A program made the translations under genes and the position numbers. A DNA stretch of 64,000 nucleotides from Methylibium rhizosphaerae (GTDB lineage Bacteria; Pseudomonadota; Gammaproteobacteria; Burkholderiales; Burkholderiaceae_C). Numbering within the stretch: the first letter of the stretch is position 1; every line of letters begins with the position of its first letter. The stretch covers positions 186,001 to 250,000 of the forward strand of contig NZ_SWAR01000004.1 of assembly GCF_006386545.1 (NCBI RefSeq), given 5' to 3'. Below, in pieces: positions 8,679 through 17,818 of this stretch. The notes beneath the pieces were generated by a model. That model had not been told where the DNA came from, did not search any database, and saw nothing but the letters and a program-made list of their open reading frames with translations.

Positions 8679-10252
8679 GCCTTGGCCTCGTCGGGCTGGG
8701 GCTCTTCCAACGGCAGGTCGTCCAGCGCTGCGTCGGGGTCTTCGCCCAGCTCTTCCAGCAAGGCCCGCAGCTCGGCCATGGCGTCGCCCAGCTCGCGCTG
8801 CAGCAGCCGGGCCACCACGGCGGGGTCGTCGCGCTGGGCGTCGGCAGTTTCCGCGGTGTCGTCCTTGAGCCAGCTGATGTCCAGGTTGTCGCCGCGTTGC
8901 GCGATCTGCTCGCGGGTGAAGCGGCGCCAGCGGCCCGTGGTGCCGGTGTCCTGGCGTGCAGCCATTGCGGCGGGCCCGCCGCAGGGGTCGCTTCCGAACA
9001 CGTCTTCGAACTTGTCGCGCGACTGGCTCGCCGGTGCGTCAGGCGCGGTGCGGAAGTAGTCGCGCGTGAAGGGCGTGCGCTTGCCGAAGGCGGGCATGTT
9101 GGCCCGCATGTCGTACACCCACACTTCCTTGGTGTTGGCCTTGTCCGTATCGCCGCGGGTGAAGAACAGCACGTTGGTCTTCACGCCCTGGGCGTAGAAG
9201 ATGCCGGTGGGCAGGCGCAGGATGGTGTGCAGGTTGCACTTGTCCATCAGGTCGCGCCGAATCTCGGTGCCGATGTTGCTCTCGAACAGCACATTGTCGG
9301 GCAGCACCACGGCGGCCCGGCCGCCAGGCTTCAGCGCACGGTAGATGTGCTGCAGGAAGGCGAACTGCTTGTTGGCTGTCTCGAAGGTCAGGTCGCCGCG
9401 CGTAGGCAAGCCGCCGCCTTTCTTCGTGCCAAAGGGTGGGTTCGAGAGGATCAGCGTGGCATTCGGCAGCTTGTTGTGGTCATCGCTGAGCGTGTCGCCA
9501 TAGATCACGCCGCCTTCGATGCCGTGCAGCAGCATGTTCATCAGCGCCAGGCGGTGCGTGTCCTGCACCAGCTCCATGCCGAAGAAAGTCTCCTTGGCGT
9601 AGCGGCGCTGATCGGCGTCCTTGAGGCTGTCGAAGTCGTTGTGCCGGCGCAGGTAGTTGTTGGCCGCGATCAGGAAACCACAGGTGCCGGCAGCCGGATC
9701 CTGAATCACGTCGCCCAGCTGCGGCTTCATCACCGCGACGATGCTGTCGATCAGCGCACGCGGGGTGAAGTACTGGCCGGCGCCACTCTTCTTTTCGCCA
9801 GCGTTGCGTTCCAGCAGGTCTTCGTACAGGTTGCCCAGGTCGTCGCGATCGACGCTGTACCAGTCCAGCCCGTCGATGTCGGTGACCAGCTTGCTCAGCG
9901 TGGCGGGCTTGGTGATGAAGGTGTTGGCGTTGGCGTAGATCTCCTGCACCGCGCCGCGGCCGTGCAGGCCGTAGTCGAGCAGCATCTCCTTGTAGAGGTC
10001 CAGCCGCTCGGGTGCCGAGGCGTTGAGCAGGTCGTCCCAGCGGGTGCCAGGTTGCTCGACCGGCGGCTCGGACTTCTTGGGCCGCTTCCACACCTTCAGT
10101 CGGTCTTCCTGACCGGTCTCCTTCATCATCTTCAGGAACAACAGGTAGGTGAGTTCGCTCAGGTACTGGTGGTAGGTGACGCCGTCATCGCGCAGTACAT
10201 GGCACAGCGACCAGAGCTTGGCGCCGATGTCGAGTGCGGCAGTGTGGTTCAT
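8675..10252 (-). CDS. hsdM: Type I restriction-modification DNA methyltransferase subunit
   Basis: HsdM methylates adenine at N6 using S-adenosylmethionine and forms the modification core with HsdS. Residues 1-140 form the HsdM N-terminal helical domain. The methylase signature follows: GQYFTPR (159-165), the SAM-binding DPAAGTCGF (185-193) and the catalytic NPPF (271-274). At 525 residues it is of normal length. It lies 21 bases downstream of hsdR, so restriction is encoded before modification here. Confidence 0.96.
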   Translation of the reverse strand: MNHTAALDIGAKLWSLCHVLRDDGVTYHQYLSELTYLLFLKMMKETGQEDRLKVWKRPKKSEPPVEQPGTRWDDLLNASAPERLDLYKEMLLDYGLHGRGAVQEIYANANTFITKPATLSKLVTDIDGLDWYSVDRDDLGNLYEDLLERNAGEKKSGAGQYFTPRALIDSIVAVMKPQLGDVIQDPAAGTCGFLIAANNYLRRHNDFDSLKDADQRRYAKETFFGMELVQDTHRLALMNMLLHGIEGGVIYGDTLSDDHNKLPNATLILSNPPFGTKKGGGLPTRGDLTFETANKQFAFLQHIYRALKPGGRAAVVLPDNVLFESNIGTEIRRDLMDKCNLHTILRLPTGIFYAQGVKTNVLFFTRGDTDKANTKEVWVYDMRANMPAFGKRTPFTRDYFRTAPDAPASQSRDKFEDVFGSDPCGGPAAMAARQDTGTTGRWRRFTREQIAQRGDNLDISWLKDDTAETADAQRDDPAVVARLLQRELGDAMAELRALLEELGEDPDAALDDLPLEEPQPDEAKA

Positions 10253-10273
10253 GGGTAGCAGAGTCAGGAAAAG

Positions 10274-13200
10274 TCAGCGGTTGGCAGATTCGGGCGGCGG
10301 TGCCCACAGCGCGTCATTGAAGGCCTCCAACACGGGCTGGAGCTGGCCGTTGAAGACCTTGTCGAGGCGGTTGAAGCCGCCGCCTTCGCGCTTGAAGATG
10401 AGATCGGGGTCGTCGAGCGCGGCGCGGTCCACCAGTACGTTGGCCTTGGTCTGGGCAGCGATGCGCTTGAGCCAGTCACGCTGCGGCGTGCTCCAAGGTT
10501 TGCCGCCAGGTGGATGCGCCAGAAGGTGTTGCAGCGCGCGGTCCACCCTCTCGGCATAGGGCACCAGCGCGTCGCCGATGGCGGCCTGGCGGATGTAGCC
10601 CACGATGCGCGCGGCGATGTCCTGGTTGGTCAGCTCGCGCCAGGCCGAGGCCAGGTTGGTTTCGGTGAAGCCGGCACGGTCCAGGGCCAGCACCAGCTCG
10701 CGCAGCTGGGCGCGGGTCAGCTCGCGCGGTCGGGTCAGCACGGTCACCAGGGCCGGAATCTGGTTGCCTTGGGCCTTGATGAATTCACTGAACGCGCGGA
10801 GGTAGTCGTCGGGCTTCTCGGCCTTGCCGTAGCCGCGCTCGGCGCGTTCGAAGCTGTCGGCATGTTCCGACACGTACATCTCGCGCTCAGGGCCGTCGCT
10901 GCGGCGGTCCAGTAGCTCGCCGAGTTCCGGGTTTTGCACGAACCATGCGGCCACTTCAGCCAGGGACATGGCCTTCAGCTTCTGGACGAAGGCCTGCACG
11001 GGCATGCCGGCCTTGGCTTCGAGGTCTTGCCGGTGCTGGTCAGACAGGTGGCGCTTCTTGCGCTGCAGCTTGGCGAGGAACTGGTCACGCGCCAGCTCGG
11101 TGGCGGATTCGTCCTTCAGCGTCGCCAGTTCGCGGGCCAGTTGGGTGAAGCTGATCTTCGGATTCACGACCACGGGCTTCATGGCCGTCATGTCGCCGAT
11201 GGCTTCGAAGATGCGCACGGCGTCGAACACGCGGAACGAGTCCTTCACGTCCGTGCCGCCAAAGTCGCACAGGCGCGTGGCGCGGCCCAACATCTGGTCG
11301 AACAGAATGCGGCTGTTCACCTGGCGCAGGAAAACCAGGTTGCAGATTTCGGGCACGTCCACCCCCGTGGTCAGGAGGTCCACGGTCACGGCCACGTTGG
11401 GCAAACGTTCGTTCTTGAACCGGCGAATGAGCTGCAGCGGCTTATCGGCTGCGCCTGTGATCTTGATGACTGCGTCGTCTTCCACAGAGCCGTACTGGTC
11501 GGTGAAGGACCGCTTGAGCAGGTCCACCACCATGTCGGCATGGCTGTCACTGACGCAGAAGATCAAAGTCTTGCGGCGCGATGCCGGATCCAGCTCCTGG
11601 GACAGGTAGTTGCATACCACCTCGTTGAAGGGTCGAGTGATGACCTTGCGGTTGAAGTCGTCGACCTTGAGCTTGATCTCGTCCGGCGCCTTGAACAGGT
11701 CGATCTGCTGGCGGCCGGTGTTGTAAACCTTGACTTCTTCGCCGGCTTTCCAGGCGATGCCCTGAGTGGACAACTGGGTGTGCACCTGAATCGGCGGCTC
11801 ATAGTCCACCAAGTAGCCATCGACGACAGCCTCGCGGTACCCATACGTGAATACAGGTGCGCCGAAGATCTGAGTGGTGTGCAGAGCTGGTGTCGCGGTG
11901 AGCCCAATCTTCACCGCGTCGAAGTAGTCCAACACGCGCCGGTACTTGGAGACGTAGTCGTCGTAGCCGCGGAAGCTGAGTTCGGTGTCCGACAACTCGC
12001 GGTCCAACAGGTAGCCGCGGTGGCATTCGTCGACGACGATGCAGTCGTACTGGTCGATGGGCGGTGGCGCCTCGCCTTCGGCGGAGTACAGCACCCGTTG
12101 CACCATCCCTTGCACTGTGGCCAGGTGGACGGCGGTGTCGGCGTCGGGCAGCTGGTCGTCCAGTTCCTTGATGCCGAAGATGTCGGCGAAGGTCTGCAGC
12201 CGTTCCATCCGCGTGTCCTTGAACGCATTCGCGGCCTGTTCGCCCAGGGCCGAGCGATCCACCAGGAACAGGATGCGGCGGAAGCGCTTGGCCTTGAGCG
12301 AGCGGTAGATGAGGGCAATGCAGGTCTTGGTCTTGCCGGTGCCGGTGGCCATGGCGAGCAGGATGGCGCGCTGACCCTCTTGGATGCTGGCTTCGGTGGC
12401 AAGGATGGCCTTCTGCTGGTAAGGCCGCAGCGGGAAGCCGTAGTCGAACGGCGCATTGGCGAGTTCGGCGTGCGCGCGGTCGTCGTCACGCTGCAGCAGG
12501 GCGTTCAGCCCTTCCGGCGTGTACCAGCCGTCGAGCGCGTGGCCCAGGTTCTCGGGGCGACGCAGATCGCAGAACCACACCCCGCTTTTCTCGGCCAGCT
12601 GTCGCAGGTACGGGCGACCGTTCGACGAGAAGACGAAGGGGACTCGAAACTCTGCGTTCGTGCCGAAGTTGCCGGCGGGCAACTCGACCTCGGGTGATGC
12701 CCGGAAGCCGCGGCTGTAGCGCTTGGCCTGCTGCAATGCGGCCGACACGTCGATGTTCTTGCGCTTGGCCTCCACGATGGCCACCGGCGTGAGGCCGATG
12801 AACAACGCATAGTCGGCAGGCCCCGTCTCGGTGGGCCATTCAGCGATGGCGAGGTTCTGACCGCGTTGTGGTCGGGCCTCCTTGGCGAACGTGAGCTGAG
12901 CCGAATCGACCGTCCAGCCCGCGGCGGCAAGCTGTTCGTCGATGAGCTTGCGTGTGTCGCCTTCGCTGATCTGGATGACAGCGGCCGCCGAATTCGCCGC
13001 TGCCACGAACTTGGCGATGACTTGCGGCGGCTCGGATGCAGCCTGGGCCTGGAGTACCTCCAGCCGCTGTAGCAATTCGGCCTTTGCCGATTCGGCCTCG
13101 GCGGCCATGGTTTCCCAGAAGGCCCGGTCATCCTCGGCACGCTTGATCTGTGCCTGAGCCTGATCGAGCACCTGCGCCGCATCGTGATGCGCGGCGCGAT

Positions 13201-13711
13201 GCTGAGCCAACTCGGCGCGGAGTGCGTCAAGCTCAGCCTTGAGTTCCGCACTTTCGTTGGCCGGAGGGGCCGGTGGTTGGAACGGGCCTGACTTGAACGC
13301 CGGATCCTTGAAGGTCCGATGGAACCACACGCCGAGTTGCCAGGTGAGCCGCAGGCCCAGCAACGCTGTGCGATGGTCGCCGCCCAGGCGATGGTTCGCG
13401 TCGTTGCCTGCCTTGCGCACCTCGGTGAACAAGGTCCCAACTTCGCGTGGAACGATGCCCTGGTCCTGCAGTCGCCGGACGAGATCGACTTGCTTTTCGT
13501 CAGGCGACGCAAACACGCCCACGTTGGACGCTGCGAGCTGCGCGAGCAGCTCCGCCAGCTGGCGAAGCTTTAGAAGACAAGTGTTCGGATCATCAGCAAA
13601 GTAGCGCTCGGCGAGCATCCCGAGGCGCACGAGCTGCTGGTCGTGCACCTTGAGGTGTTCGAAGTTCGATGGCTTGTCGCCGAGCATTGGCAGTTTGGGG
13701 GGCGGAGGCAA
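10274..13711 (-). CDS. hsdR: Type I restriction enzyme R subunit (translocase and nuclease)
   Basis: HsdR cuts unmodified DNA after ATP-driven translocation. Residues 20-135 form a DUF4145-like N-terminal domain, followed by a coiled coil (about 155-225). The nuclease core has D300 and E314-A-K316 (AIVEAKRK). The motor has a P-loop ATGTGKT (455-461), DECHRG and GLTATP. The reading frame begins with TTG at 13711, four bases after the RHH gene. An ATG at 13687 (MLGDKPSNF) is equally possible, since neither has a clear Shine-Dalgarno sequence. Length 1145 residues fits the DEAD-type HsdR family. Confidence 0.95.
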   Translation of the reverse strand: MPPPPKLPMLGDKPSNFEHLKVHDQQLVRLGMLAERYFADDPNTCLLKLRQLAELLAQLAASNVGVFASPDEKQVDLVRRLQDQGIVPREVGTLFTEVRKAGNDANHRLGGDHRTALLGLRLTWQLGVWFHRTFKDPAFKSGPFQPPAPPANESAELKAELDALRAELAQHRAAHHDAAQVLDQAQAQIKRAEDDRAFWETMAAEAESAKAELLQRLEVLQAQAASEPPQVIAKFVAAANSAAAVIQISEGDTRKLIDEQLAAAGWTVDSAQLTFAKEARPQRGQNLAIAEWPTETGPADYALFIGLTPVAIVEAKRKNIDVSAALQQAKRYSRGFRASPEVELPAGNFGTNAEFRVPFVFSSNGRPYLRQLAEKSGVWFCDLRRPENLGHALDGWYTPEGLNALLQRDDDRAHAELANAPFDYGFPLRPYQQKAILATEASIQEGQRAILLAMATGTGKTKTCIALIYRSLKAKRFRRILFLVDRSALGEQAANAFKDTRMERLQTFADIFGIKELDDQLPDADTAVHLATVQGMVQRVLYSAEGEAPPPIDQYDCIVVDECHRGYLLDRELSDTELSFRGYDDYVSKYRRVLDYFDAVKIGLTATPALHTTQIFGAPVFTYGYREAVVDGYLVDYEPPIQVHTQLSTQGIAWKAGEEVKVYNTGRQQIDLFKAPDEIKLKVDDFNRKVITRPFNEVVCNYLSQELDPASRRKTLIFCVSDSHADMVVDLLKRSFTDQYGSVEDDAVIKITGAADKPLQLIRRFKNERLPNVAVTVDLLTTGVDVPEICNLVFLRQVNSRILFDQMLGRATRLCDFGGTDVKDSFRVFDAVRIFEAIGDMTAMKPVVVNPKISFTQLARELATLKDESATELARDQFLAKLQRKKRHLSDQHRQDLEAKAGMPVQAFVQKLKAMSLAEVAAWFVQNPELGELLDRRSDGPEREMYVSEHADSFERAERGYGKAEKPDDYLRAFSEFIKAQGNQIPALVTVLTRPRELTRAQLRELVLALDRAGFTETNLASAWRELTNQDIAARIVGYIRQAAIGDALVPYAERVDRALQHLLAHPPGGKPWSTPQRDWLKRIAAQTKANVLVDRAALDDPDLIFKREGGGFNRLDKVFNGQLQPVLEAFNDALWAPPPESANR

Positions 13712-13714
13712 GCG

Positions 13715-13918
13715 TTACTTGCGAGATGCTGCGGCATGGCGTCGGCCGGTCGCCTTGACCGGCGCGGGGGCGATGCCGTGATCACGGCAGTAGCTGAGGA
13801 CCATGACCTCCAGCATGGACGCAACACTGCGCCTCTCGACCTCCGCGGCGGCGGACAGCGCGGCCTTGACATCGGGGGGCACTCGGGCGCTGACCACCTC
13901 GGTCTTCGTGACAGCCAC
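13715..13918 (-). CDS. Ribbon-helix-helix-like small protein heading the restriction operon
   Basis: This 67-residue protein starts VVSARVPPDVKAALSAAAEV, a typical beta-strand plus two-helix pattern of CopG/Arc-type DNA-binding proteins, and ends in a basic tail. Translation starts at GTG, with AGGAG eight bases upstream. It is the first gene of the minus-strand chain and ends four bases before hsdR, so it could autoregulate restriction. DNA binding is inferred from the pattern only. Confidence 0.75.
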   Translation of the reverse strand: MAVTKTEVVSARVPPDVKAALSAAAEVERRSVASMLEVMVLSYCRDHGIAPAPVKATGRRHAAASRK

Positions 13919-15116
13919 GGCGGAACTCCTGTGTGAAAAACGCTAGCGGTTTGCAAGGGTAACCCATCCAGCCAGTGCCTTACCCCGGGGATGTACTGCC
14001 TCGATTCGCCGCCCGCCGCCCCGCCGGGGGCTCGCAAGGTCCTCCTGCGGTCCTCCCAGGAGGACCTGTCGCCGCCTGGTCCTGCGCCCGGCAGCGGTAT
14101 CAGGTCCTCTCAAGGGCCTCATCGTCGGCGGGTGACCAGCGTCCGAAAAACTGGAGGCATGAAGCTGGCCTGTCAACTGCGAGGGCCGTCTCGCTGATCG
14201 GGAAGGCACGGACTGCTATCGCTTGCTAGCACAAGACTTGGAACGTGCAAGACGTGACCGCGTTGCCCTCCGCGGCGGCATCCAGGAAGGGCGATTCCGG
14301 CGGCGCGGGCCGCATCGACGGCTCGACCACGGACTTTCTTGCCTTCAGGCCCAGCACATCTGGCAGACGTCTGCCAAATGCACATGCGACAGTTCGACGG
14401 CCCCTCTTGACGAGGCCCCACAGCTCGCTGTCAACTTCGCTCCGAGTCGTGCGCGCCTGCCGCCGGATGTCGAATCCACTGCAGGCTGGTGTTCCGGCAA
14501 CCATGAGCCGGCGTTCGCAGTCGTGACCTGCACAAGCATCGCTCGACGCCAGTCGAGCTGCCCGCCAAAGAGCGGCAGATGACCCATACGCAAGCGTCGA
14601 CCCGATCGGCGCACTGCTTCAGGGGCTTCTTCGAGAGGCCTTGAAGCGTTCGGCCGTGCTCTCCGAGTACGGCCCCGAGAACAACTCCCGCGTCACGTCG
14701 ATCGCCCATGAGGCCGTCGCGCATGGTGTGCTCGTCATCGAGCACGCAGCGTCGACCGAGGACGTGACTCCCGCCCCTCCCGTTCGCAGGGAGGCCTTCC
14801 GGTGGTGGCAGCGGGATTCCTGATGCGCCCCACTCATCGAGCGCGACCCATCGAGGTCGCGCGGCGCACTCCCGAAGTGCGCCTGGCCATGCAACGCGGA
14901 AACGCACTGCACGGATCCAGGGGACTGATTTTTTACGACCGCGAGACGGCCTCAGTGCGCCGTCACCTGGAAGCACGCGACGACGCCGGAGATCCGTCGC
15001 CGTGTGAATGCTCGATCTCCACCGGCCGCGTCCATGGCGCACGACGCGGCTGCCGCCACCGCGCCAACACCGAGCCGCCCTGACTCAAGCGGCCCAACTG
15101 CAACACGGAGAACCGC
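13919..15116. other. 1.2-kb stretch without a convincing gene
   Basis: Short open frames exist on both strands but none has a good ribosome site or a recognisable product. It separates the minus-strand restriction genes from the plus-strand recombinases. One clear structure is a palindrome at 14049-14066 (GGTCCTCC, two bases, GGAGGACC) with an extra direct copy of GGTCCTCC at 14038-14045. The rest may be decayed island DNA. Confidence 0.5.
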
Positions 15117-16280
15117 ATGTCTTCGAGAGTCAATGACCGTCCCGAGCCCGACCGATTCAACGCAGCCGCCGGTTTGGCAGGACGGCGAACCCCAGCGACG
15201 CCGGAGGAGATCCTGGCGTCCCTGCCCTACGGCACCAAGAACTGGAAGGCCGTGCTCATGTCGCTGATCAAACTTCACAACGCGAAGCACAGCACCAAGG
15301 ACAAGGGCGTCTCGATCAAGACCATGGAGGATCGCCGCCGCTTCTACTTCAGCTTCTTCATCGAACTGCGCCGCGAGACGCGCTTCAAGGTCGAGCCGCG
15401 TCAGTTGCGAGGCCGGCATGTCGAGGTCATGGTCGAGCGTTGGGTCGAGCGTGGCCTGGCCACCGCCACGATCCACAACTACCTCAGCTTCATCCGCACC
15501 TTCGCCGAATGGCTCGGCAAGAACGGCATGGTGCGCGAGCCGGCGTTCTACGTCGGCCCGGACTCACCGCATGCCAACCGGCACCAGGTTGCCACGGAGG
15601 ACAAGAGCTGGTCCGCGAAGGGCGTTGACATCGAGGCGACGATCCAGAAGGTGGCGGAGTTAGACAAGTGGGTTGGGCTGCAACTGGAGCTGTGCCACCG
15701 CTTCGGCATGCGCCCGAAAGAGGCTCGGCATTTCCGTCCGCATGACGCAGAAAGGACGCGGGAGCAAGCCATGCCCGCCGACGCTGCGGCGCACCCCGAG
15801 TGCGACACCTTCGTTCGGTTCCAGCAGGGCACGAAGGGTGGGCGGCCGCGGGATGTGCCCGTGACGACGGACGCGCAACGCGAGCTGCTCGCACGGCTCA
15901 AATCCCTCGTGCCGCCAGGCGGCTACGTCGGCCGGCCCGACAGGACAGCCAAGCAGAACCAGCACCGCTTCTACTACGTGATCCGGCGGCATGGCATCAG
16001 CCGGAAGGATCTCGGCGTTGTCGCGCACGGTCTGCGCCACCAGGTGGCGAACGACAAGTTCGAAGAGGACGCCGGCGTGCCTTCGCCGGTTCGTGGCGGC
16101 GACGTTCCGGCGGAGGTGATGGCGGATGCGCGCTACCGCGTCGCTCGCCTGTTAGGTCATGCCCGTGAGCGTGCGGCGGCGTTCTACATCGGCTCGCGCC
16201 ACAGCGTGCTGGCCGGCAAGAAGAACGGTGGCGAAGACGGCGGCAACGATGAAGGCGGCGCGCCATGCAGCCCCGCCTGA
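15117..16280 (+). CDS. Integrase-like tyrosine recombinase
   Basis: This 387-residue protein has a SAM-like N-terminal DNA-binding region, with a conserved block around TIHNYLSFIRTFAEWLGK. The C-terminal catalytic region holds HGLRH, then RVARLLGH, and a candidate nucleophile tyrosine in AAFYIGS. This matches the integrase-domain family often carried by integrative islands rather than classical phage integrase. A glycine- and asparagine-rich tail follows. Its 3' end overlaps the AlpA-like gene by 16 bases, forming a three-gene recombination module with the integrase further downstream. Confidence 0.88.
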   Translation: MSSRVNDRPEPDRFNAAAGLAGRRTPATPEEILASLPYGTKNWKAVLMSLIKLHNAKHSTKDKGVSIKTMEDRRRFYFSFFIELRRETRFKVEPRQLRGRHVEVMVERWVERGLATATIHNYLSFIRTFAEWLGKNGMVREPAFYVGPDSPHANRHQVATEDKSWSAKGVDIEATIQKVAELDKWVGLQLELCHRFGMRPKEARHFRPHDAERTREQAMPADAAAHPECDTFVRFQQGTKGGRPRDVPVTTDAQRELLARLKSLVPPGGYVGRPDRTAKQNQHRFYYVIRRHGISRKDLGVVAHGLRHQVANDKFEEDAGVPSPVRGGDVPAEVMADARYRVARLLGHARERAAAFYIGSRHSVLAGKKNGGEDGGNDEGGAPCSPA

Positions 16281-16699
16281 TCCGCCACCGTGACGCACCC
16301 GGCTACCTCGGCGTCGACCGCAACCGCTTCGACGCCGAGATCCGGCCGGCGCTGACCGAGATCCCGATCGGCGGCCGCTGCATCGCCTTCGACCGCCTTG
16401 AACTCGACGAATGGGTCGACGCGTATATTCGTGCGCGAGGGCGCCCGAGTCGCAACACGACGAAAGGAGCAGTTCCATGCGAACTCGGACACCAGGCATC
16501 CTCTGCGATCGATCGAACAAGCGAACGGTCAACAAGGAGTACAAGGGCGAGCGCATCTTTGCCCGCCTCGGACGCGTCAGCCAGGACGACGCCGAGACGT
16601 GGCTCAGGGCGCGGCAGGCCGAAGTCGATGCCAGGCGCGAAGACGAACTTCGAAAGGGCGATGAGCAGCTGTTCGCAGCTGCTGCACAGAAGTACCTGA
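16265..16699 (+). CDS. AlpA/excisionase-like helix-turn-helix protein
   Basis: Residues 1-65 look like a small winged helix-turn-helix of the AlpA/excisionase kind (motif RDAPGYLGVDRNRF, then IAFDRLELDEWVDAYI). Such proteins bind attachment-site DNA and bias recombination direction or activate the integrase. The frame runs on to 144 residues, but the second half lies out of frame inside the next integrase and reads as low-complexity Ser/Arg/Thr. The functional protein probably equals the first half. The 222-base overlap is unusual and may mean the original stop codon was lost. Confidence 0.65.
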   Translation: MQPRLIRHRDAPGYLGVDRNRFDAEIRPALTEIPIGGRCIAFDRLELDEWVDAYIRARGRPSRNTTKGAVPCELGHQASSAIDRTSERSTRSTRASASLPASDASARTTPRRGSGRGRPKSMPGAKTNFERAMSSCSQLLHRST

Positions 16700-17601
16700 C
16701 GGAGTGCAAGCAGCGAGAGATCCGGACGCTGGATCTCGTCGCCGGCCACGTGAACCTGCTGCTGCCGCACATCGGCAGGCTGCCGCTTCGGGATGTCTGC
16801 AACGACGCCCTGGAGGGCTTCAAGAAGAAGCGCGTGGCTGACGGGGTGAAGGCGTCCACGATCAACCACAGCCTGGAGGTCGTGCGCACTGTGCTGAACC
16901 GTGCGGCGCGTGTCTGGCGGACCGACGGAAAGCCATGGCTATCGACTCCGCCGCTGATCGAAATGCTCGACGAGCGCGCGCAGAGAAGGCTGCCCTATCC
17001 GATCACCTGGTCGGAGCAGGCAGCGTTGTTGAAGCACCTGCCAGCGCATCTGCAGCGCATGGTGCTCTTCGCAGTCAACTGCGGCGCGCGCGACGAGAAC
17101 GTGTGCAAGCTGCAGTGGGCGTGGGAGCGCAAGGTGCCGGAGTTGAAGCGCAGTGTCTTCGTCGTCCCTGCGGCGGATTTCAAGTCAGGTCGTCCTCACG
17201 TCCTGGTCCTGAATGATGTCGCGTGGCGGATCGTCGAAGAGTGCCGCGGGCAGCACGATGAGTTCGTGTTCGTCTGGCGTCGGGAACGCGTGAAGAACGT
17301 CGACGAGGAGCCGGCCATGCCGTACCGGCCGATCGAGACGATCAACAACAACGGGTTCCAGAAGGCCAGGCGAGCCGCCGGACTCGAACGCGTCCGCGTG
17401 CACGACCTGCGTCACACCTTCGGCCAGCGACTGCGGGACGCCGGCGTGGCAGAAGAAGACCGCGCCTTGTTGTTGGGGCATGCCATCGCCGGCATGCCGC
17501 AGCATTACGCCACCGCCACCATCGCGCGCCTGGTGGAGGTAGCCAACAAGGCGAACGAGACGCGCGACCGCACCACGCTCCTGCGCGTGGTCAACGGATA
17601 A
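16477..17601 (+). CDS. Site-specific tyrosine integrase adjacent to tRNA-Arg
   Basis: This is a 374-residue phage-type integrase. Catalytic residues are visible: Arg in NCGARDENVCKL, H-x-x-R in HDLRHTFGQ, His in LLGHA and the nucleophile Tyr in MPQHYATA. I chose ATG 16477 because AAAGGAG lies just upstream; the frame is open further left but overlaps the AlpA-like gene. The gene points toward, and ends about 100 bases from, the 3' end of tRNA-Arg. This is the standard layout of an island integrated in a tRNA. Confidence 0.93.
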   Translation: MRTRTPGILCDRSNKRTVNKEYKGERIFARLGRVSQDDAETWLRARQAEVDARREDELRKGDEQLFAAAAQKYLTECKQREIRTLDLVAGHVNLLLPHIGRLPLRDVCNDALEGFKKKRVADGVKASTINHSLEVVRTVLNRAARVWRTDGKPWLSTPPLIEMLDERAQRRLPYPITWSEQAALLKHLPAHLQRMVLFAVNCGARDENVCKLQWAWERKVPELKRSVFVVPAADFKSGRPHVLVLNDVAWRIVEECRGQHDEFVFVWRRERVKNVDEEPAMPYRPIETINNNGFQKARRAAGLERVRVHDLRHTFGQRLRDAGVAEEDRALLLGHAIAGMPQHYATATIARLVEVANKANETRDRTTLLRVVNG

Positions 17602-17650
17602 AAACGTAGGTCAGGCAGGAGTCGCGCAAAAGTCGCGCAGAAAAGAAAAG

Positions 17651-17678
17651 CGGGTTAGGTGCCGAAGCATCTAACCCG
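17651..17678 (-). terminator. Intrinsic terminator downstream of tRNA-Arg
   Basis: CGGGTTAG and CTAACCCG form a perfect 8-bp stem around a 12-base loop. Read on the minus strand the stem is followed by CTTTTCTTTT, so it can stop tRNA-Arg transcription. On the plus strand it lacks a T-run. Confidence 0.75.
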
Positions 17679-17698
17679 TTGATCTGACTAGCGTTTTA

Positions 17699-17775
17699 TG
17701 GCGCGGCTGGCAGGATTCGAACCCACGACCCCTTGGTTCGTAGCCAAGTACTCTATCCAACTGAGCTACAGCCGC
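17699..17775 (-). tRNA. tRNA-Arg (anticodon ACG), island attachment site
   Basis: A full cloverleaf is readable on the minus strand. The acceptor stem is GCGGCTG/CAGCCGC, with discriminator G and encoded CCA. The anticodon stem is CTTGG/CCAAG around the loop CTACGAA, giving anticodon ACG, and the T-loop is TTCGAAT. The integrase-bearing island abuts the 3' end, so the T-arm and acceptor 3' half are the likely attachment core. The matching copy at the other island end is outside the window. Confidence 0.97.
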
Positions 17776-17787
17776 GTTGAGCCCGAG

Positions 17788-17815
17788 ACTATAACACGGT
17801 TTGGCGCGCCGCCAA
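17788..17815 (-). promoter_or_regulatory. Sigma-70 promoter of tRNA-Arg
   Basis: On the minus strand TTGGCG (17815-17810), a 16-base spacer and TATAGT (17793-17788) lie just after the hemY stop and a few bases before the tRNA. The predicted start site near 17781 gives a very short leader, as expected for a tRNA gene. Confidence 0.65.
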
Positions 17816-17818
17816 GAA

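Noticed and set aside
8897-10258. A 453-codon open frame antisense to hsdM
   Set aside because: It is the mirror of a strongly conserved methyltransferase and has no recognisable product; long antisense frames are normal at this GC content.
10934-12697. A 587-codon open frame antisense to hsdR
   Set aside because: It overlaps helicase motifs in hsdR and reads as low-complexity Val/His/Gln-rich sequence.
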